From the NCBI GenBank assembly GCA_964597305.1, contig CAZQWU010000045.1, forward strand, positions 1 to 8,938: DNA of 8,938 bases, given 5' to 3'. The translations under genes were made by a program, and so were the position numbers. Shown here one piece after another: positions 7,081 to 8,938 of this stretch (its first letter is position 1; every line of letters begins with the position of its first letter). A model generated the notes under the pieces. It worked only from the letters and a program-made list of their open reading frames with translations, was not told the DNA's origin and made no database searches. This DNA is from UBA7398 sp964597305. GTDB taxonomy: Bacteria; Actinomycetota; Actinomycetes; Nanopelagicales; Nanopelagicaceae.

Positions 7081-7737
7081 TTATCGTATAAGGACTATAA
7101 CCGCCGCAGCAAAGTGAGCGAGAAATGCAGCTGCGGTAAATGAGTGGAATAACTCATGAAAACCAAACCACTGTGCTGCAAAATTAGGTTTTTTCAGAGC
7201 ATAGATAATTCCACCGGCGGAATATAAAAGTCCGCCGAGCACAATCAAAATAAATACGGCAACGCCACCATTACGCCAAAAAGTTGGGATGTAAAAAACC
7301 GCTGCCCAACCAAGCACGATATATCCGATGACATACAACCAGCGAGGTGCGTTTAACCAGAGGATACGCAACAACGCAATGAGGAGCGCGCCACCCCAAA
7401 CTGCCGATAAAAGAATTGCAGCACTGGTGTTTGGAAGTAACTGCACAGCAAATGGTGTGTAGGTGCCAGCAATCAGAATCGGAATGTTTGCGTGATCGAT
7501 CCTTCGCCAGAGCGCACGCGTTCCGCTCTTCCAATTCACCCGGTGGTAGAGCGCGCTACACGTAAAAAGAGTGACGGCGGTCAGCGTGAAGATTGTTGCG
7601 GTGATTCGGCCGCGCAGTTCCGTAGCAATCGTGACAAGCGCCAGACCACCCACAACGGAGATGGGAGACATCGCCAGATGGATTACCCCTCGTAATTTAG
7701 GTTTCTCATGGGGTTTTTCGCTCAGATCACGGGCCAC
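7081..7737 (-). CDS. Hemolysin III / PAQR-family membrane protein
   Basis: This gene encodes a 218-aa polytopic protein of the hemolysin III (YqfA/HlyIII, PAQR) family with about seven hydrophobic segments. The family's metal-site residues are all visible: S61 and H65 in SALYHR, D81 in RIDHANIPILIAGTYTPF, and H194 and H198 in GFHELFHSF. The length is typical of bacterial members (about 200-230 aa). The name comes from a haemolytic activity reported for a Bacillus cereus protein. The physiological role in most bacteria is not settled; related proteins act in membrane lipid homeostasis or as zinc-dependent hydrolase-like receptors. The start GTG 7737 is the only reasonable upstream start: no in-frame ATG, GTG or TTG was found back to about 7820. 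A GGAG lies directly against it, which is unusually close, so the true start could be internal (M23). It heads a two-gene unit with the MMPL transporter. Confidence 0.92.
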   Translation of the reverse strand: MARDLSEKPHEKPKLRGVIHLAMSPISVVGGLALVTIATELRGRITATIFTLTAVTLFTCSALYHRVNWKSGTRALWRRIDHANIPILIAGTYTPFAVQLLPNTSAAILLSAVWGGALLIALLRILWLNAPRWLYVIGYIVLGWAAVFYIPTFWRNGGVAVFILIVLGGLLYSAGGIIYALKKPNFAAQWFGFHELFHSFTAAAFLAHFAAAVIVLIR

Positions 7738-7749
7738 CTCCGAAAGGTA

Positions 7750-7761
7750 CCCCCCGGGGGG
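7750..7761. repeat. CCCCCCGGGGGG palindrome in the hlyIII upstream region
   Basis: Six C followed by six G form a perfect 12-bp palindrome, directly joined to GGTACC (7746-7751). It sits 12 nt upstream of the hlyIII GTG, so it would lie in that gene's 5' leader or at its promoter start. Such a pure G/C block stands out in this moderate-GC sequence. It could be a protein-binding site, or a slippage-prone tract giving phase-variable spacing. Neither is shown. Confidence 0.6.
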
Positions 7762-7831
7762 CTTCTCACTATCGGCGTGTCGCGCGGGCGGAATCCACCA
7801 TTTTGCTTGGCCAAAGGAGTAAGGAGCCGTT

Positions 7832-7861
7832 TTGACCGCAACCTCACGCCTGCATTACCTT
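7832..7861 (+). promoter_or_regulatory. Candidate promoter of the str operon
   Basis: TTGACC (7832-7837) matches the -35 consensus at five of six positions. TACCTT (7856-7861), 18 bp downstream, keeps the TA....T pattern of a -10 box. Transcription would start near 7868 and give an rpsL leader of roughly 110 nt. No better pair was found between here and rpsL. The call rests on consensus matching by eye only. Confidence 0.4.
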
Positions 7862-7941
7862 TGCGCCCTGCTCTTTTCACGGAAGAGCTATTCCAATCTG
7901 CAGATTTTTCTGTTTGTCATTGCGAATTGAGTACGACACAC

Positions 7942-7958
7942 CCGACCGCGTGGGTCGG
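7942..7958 (+). promoter_or_regulatory. Hairpin in the rpsL 5' leader
   Basis: CCGACC (7942-7947) pairs with GGTCGG (7953-7958) around a 5-nt loop GCGTG. The 3' arm ends 11 nt before the rpsL Shine-Dalgarno sequence (GGAG at 7970-7973), so the fold leaves the ribosome site free but could affect initiation. It may be a conserved leader element for ribosomal-protein control. That is inference. Confidence 0.45.
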
Positions 7959-7980
7959 AATAACGAGATGGAGATCGGTA

Positions 7981-8355
7981 GTGCCAACAATTCAGCAGTT
8001 GGTTCGTAAAGGACGCGTTGATAAGTCTGACAAGACTTCAACACCAGCGCTTAAAGGAAGTCCACAACGACGTGGTGTTTGTACACGTGTGTACACAACA
8101 ACACCTAAGAAACCAAACTCTGCACTCCGCAAAGTTGCACGTGTTCGCTTAACAAGTGGCATGGAAGTAACTGCATACATTCCAGGTGAAGGTCATAACT
8201 TGCAAGAGCACTCCATTGTTCTTGTTCGTGGTGGTCGCGTAAAAGATCTTCCTGGTGTTCGTTACAAGATTGTTCGTGGCTCACTCGATACTCAAGGTGT
8301 AAAAGATCGTAAGCAAGCACGTTCTCGTTACGGTGCAAAACGAGAGAAGAAGTAG
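7981..8355 (+). CDS. rpsL: 30S ribosomal protein S12
   Basis: This gene encodes S12 (124 aa, GTG start), a component of the decoding centre of the small subunit. The length and sequence are those of a normal actinobacterial S12: MPTIQQLVRKGR at the start, TTTPKKPNSALRKVARVRL in the middle, and basic KREKK at the end. Lysines K43 and K88, whose substitution gives streptomycin resistance in many bacteria, are both unchanged. D89, next to K88, is the position that carries beta-methylthiolation in other species. The Shine-Dalgarno GGAG (7970-7973) lies 7 nt before the GTG. The open frame runs back to 7708, but the extra N-terminal part has no S12 similarity. rpsL is the first gene of the str operon; its TAG overlaps the rpsG Shine-Dalgarno sequence. 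Confidence 0.99.
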   Translation: MPTIQQLVRKGRVDKSDKTSTPALKGSPQRRGVCTRVYTTTPKKPNSALRKVARVRLTSGMEVTAYIPGEGHNLQEHSIVLVRGGRVKDLPGVRYKIVRGSLDTQGVKDRKQARSRYGAKREKK

Positions 8356-8365
8356 GAGATAACAG

Positions 8366-8836
8366 ATGCCACGTAAAGGTCCCGCTCCGAAAACTCCGGT
8401 CATTGCTGATCCGGTTTATAACTCTCCCGTTGTCACTGCATTAATCAACAAAGTATTGCTTCATGGTAAGCGCTCTACTGCAGAAGGAATTGTTTATGCT
8501 GCACTTGAGAATTGCCGTGAAAAAACTCAAGTAGATCCCGTCATTACTTTGAAGCGTGCACTCGACAATATTAAGCCAACCGTAGAAGTGAAATCCCGTC
8601 GAGTTGGTGGCGCTACCTATCAAGTTCCCGTTGAAGTAAAAGCAGCTCGCGCTACCACACTTGGACTTCGTTGGTTAGTTGATAACTCTCGCGATCGCCG
8701 CGAAAAGTCGATGGCAGAACGTCTCGCAAATGAATTGATTGATGCAAGCAATGGGCTTGGCGCTGCTGTGAAGAAGCGCGAAGACACCCACAAAATGGCA
8801 GAAGCAAACAAGGCGTTTGCTCACTATCGCTGGTAA
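8366..8836 (+). CDS. rpsG: 30S ribosomal protein S7
   Basis: This gene encodes S7 (156 aa, ATG start), which nucleates assembly of the 16S rRNA 3' domain and lines the tRNA exit site. Recognisable segments are MPRKGPAPKTPVIADPVY, the helix LINKVLLHGKRSTAEGIVY, the beta-hairpin arm around VEVKSRRVGGATYQVPVEV, the conserved RWLVDNSRDRREKSMAERLA region, and the C-terminal HKMAEANKAFAHYRW. The length is the usual one. The start is fixed by AGGAG (8354-8358), which overlaps the rpsL stop codon and lies 7 nt before ATG. The rpsL-rpsG gap is only 10 nt. The long S7-binding intercistronic element that controls the E. coli str operon therefore has no room here, and any autoregulation must use another site. 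Confidence 0.99.
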   Translation: MPRKGPAPKTPVIADPVYNSPVVTALINKVLLHGKRSTAEGIVYAALENCREKTQVDPVITLKRALDNIKPTVEVKSRRVGGATYQVPVEVKAARATTLGLRWLVDNSRDRREKSMAERLANELIDASNGLGAAVKKREDTHKMAEANKAFAHYRW

Positions 8837-8846
8837 TTGAAATTAA

Positions 8847-8880
8847 GAAACTAGGAACTAGAAAAAACTAGGAACAAGAA
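8847..8880 (+). repeat. Two-copy 17-bp tandem repeat between rpsG and fusA
   Basis: Positions 8847-8863 and 8864-8880 match at 15 of 17 bases; both contain AAACTAGGAAC (8848-8858 and 8865-8875). The A-rich repeat fills over half of the 60-nt gap before fusA and ends just before the fusA ribosome binding site. Each copy carries an AGGAA that partly resembles a Shine-Dalgarno core, but both are too far upstream to serve the fusA start directly. Confidence 0.75.
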
Positions 8881-8896
8881 AAGGGAACTGATAACA

Positions 8897-8938
8897 GTGG
8901 CAACAGAGACAGCGCTCGACCTCGCCAAGGTTCGCAAT
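8897..8938 (+). CDS. fusA: Elongation factor G, N-terminal start (partial)
   Basis: Only the first 14 codons are present, reading MATETALDLAKVRN from a GTG start, and the gene runs off the window. This matches the start of EF-G just ahead of the GTP-binding P-loop region (usually followed by an IGIMAHIDAGKTT-like sequence). EF-G is the GTPase that drives ribosomal translocation. AGGGA at 8882-8886 is a plausible Shine-Dalgarno sequence with a 10-nt spacer. The position after rpsL and rpsG is the standard str operon order, which strongly supports the call despite the short fragment. Confidence 0.93.
   Translation, partial: MATETALDLAKVRN

Larger units (their letters stand above)
7738..7980. 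other. Divergent intergenic region between hlyIII and the str operon
   Basis: This 243-bp non-coding stretch should hold promoters for both the leftward hlyIII-MMPL unit and the rightward str operon. For the minus strand the best -10 I see is GATAGT (reverse complement of 7768-7773), with only a poor -35 upstream. For the plus strand the best candidate is listed separately. Other elements are a CCCCCCGGGGGG palindrome (7750-7761), TTGGCCAA (7807-7814), two purine boxes GGAG and AAGGAG (7816-7826), a palindrome AATCTGCAGATT (7895-7906), and a hairpin just before rpsL. Confidence 0.6.

Noticed and set aside
7895..7909. Palindrome AATCTGCAGATT followed by a T-run as an attenuator before rpsL
   Set aside because: The stem would be only about 4 AT-rich pairs once a loop is allowed, and the T-run is short; too weak to call.
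7708..7980. Open frame extending rpsL upstream by 91 codons
   Set aside because: S12 is complete from GTG 7981 with a well-spaced ribosome site. The extension overlaps hlyIII and has no S12 similarity.
8100..8250. Streptomycin-resistance changes in rpsL
   Set aside because: K43 and K88 are both the wild-type lysines.

Overview
The window looks like chromosome of an actinobacterium with moderate GC (a little under half by eye), not a high-GC one. RpoC has the long helical insertion seen in actinobacterial beta-prime subunits, and its zinc-1 cysteines and catalytic aspartates fall at the same residue numbers as in Mycobacterium tuberculosis RpoC. The secreted protein carries a C-Y-K-G ... C-P-x-G-Y element that I associate, from memory, with small freshwater actinobacteria such as the acI/Nanopelagicales group. 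The lineage is an inference. No mobile element, CRISPR array, tRNA or rRNA is visible.

Layout. Positions 1-4124 are the end of the rpoBC operon: the last 100 codons of rpoB, a one-base gap, then complete rpoC, closed by a textbook intrinsic terminator (4135-4168). Positions 4309-4989 (+) encode a small secreted protein of unknown function. Its 3' end overlaps tail-to-tail with a minus-strand gene pair read from about 7740 down to 4957: a hemolysin III/PAQR-family membrane protein (7737-7081) followed by an MMPL/RND-type transporter (7071-4957). Positions 7738-7980 are a divergent intergenic region with a candidate promoter, a long G/C palindrome and a leader hairpin. Positions 7981-8938 begin the str operon: rpsL (S12), rpsG (S7) and the first 14 codons of fusA (EF-G).

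How it works together. The flanks are core transcription and translation genes: RNA polymerase beta and beta-prime, 30S proteins S12 and S7, and elongation factor G. In many actinobacteria these two operons are near neighbours. Here a three-gene accessory segment (one envelope/secreted protein and two membrane proteins) sits between them, and its two membrane genes are transcribed against the flanking operons. The membrane pair is tightly packed (9 nt apart and in the same frame) and is probably one transcript.

I do not see a convincing new multi-gene system. The observations most worth checking are the uncharacterised secreted protein, the perfect 10-bp inverted repeat at the convergent gene junction, the same-frame hlyIII/MMPL junction, an apparent Asp-to-Tyr change in a conserved RpoC motif, and the structured region upstream of rpsL.
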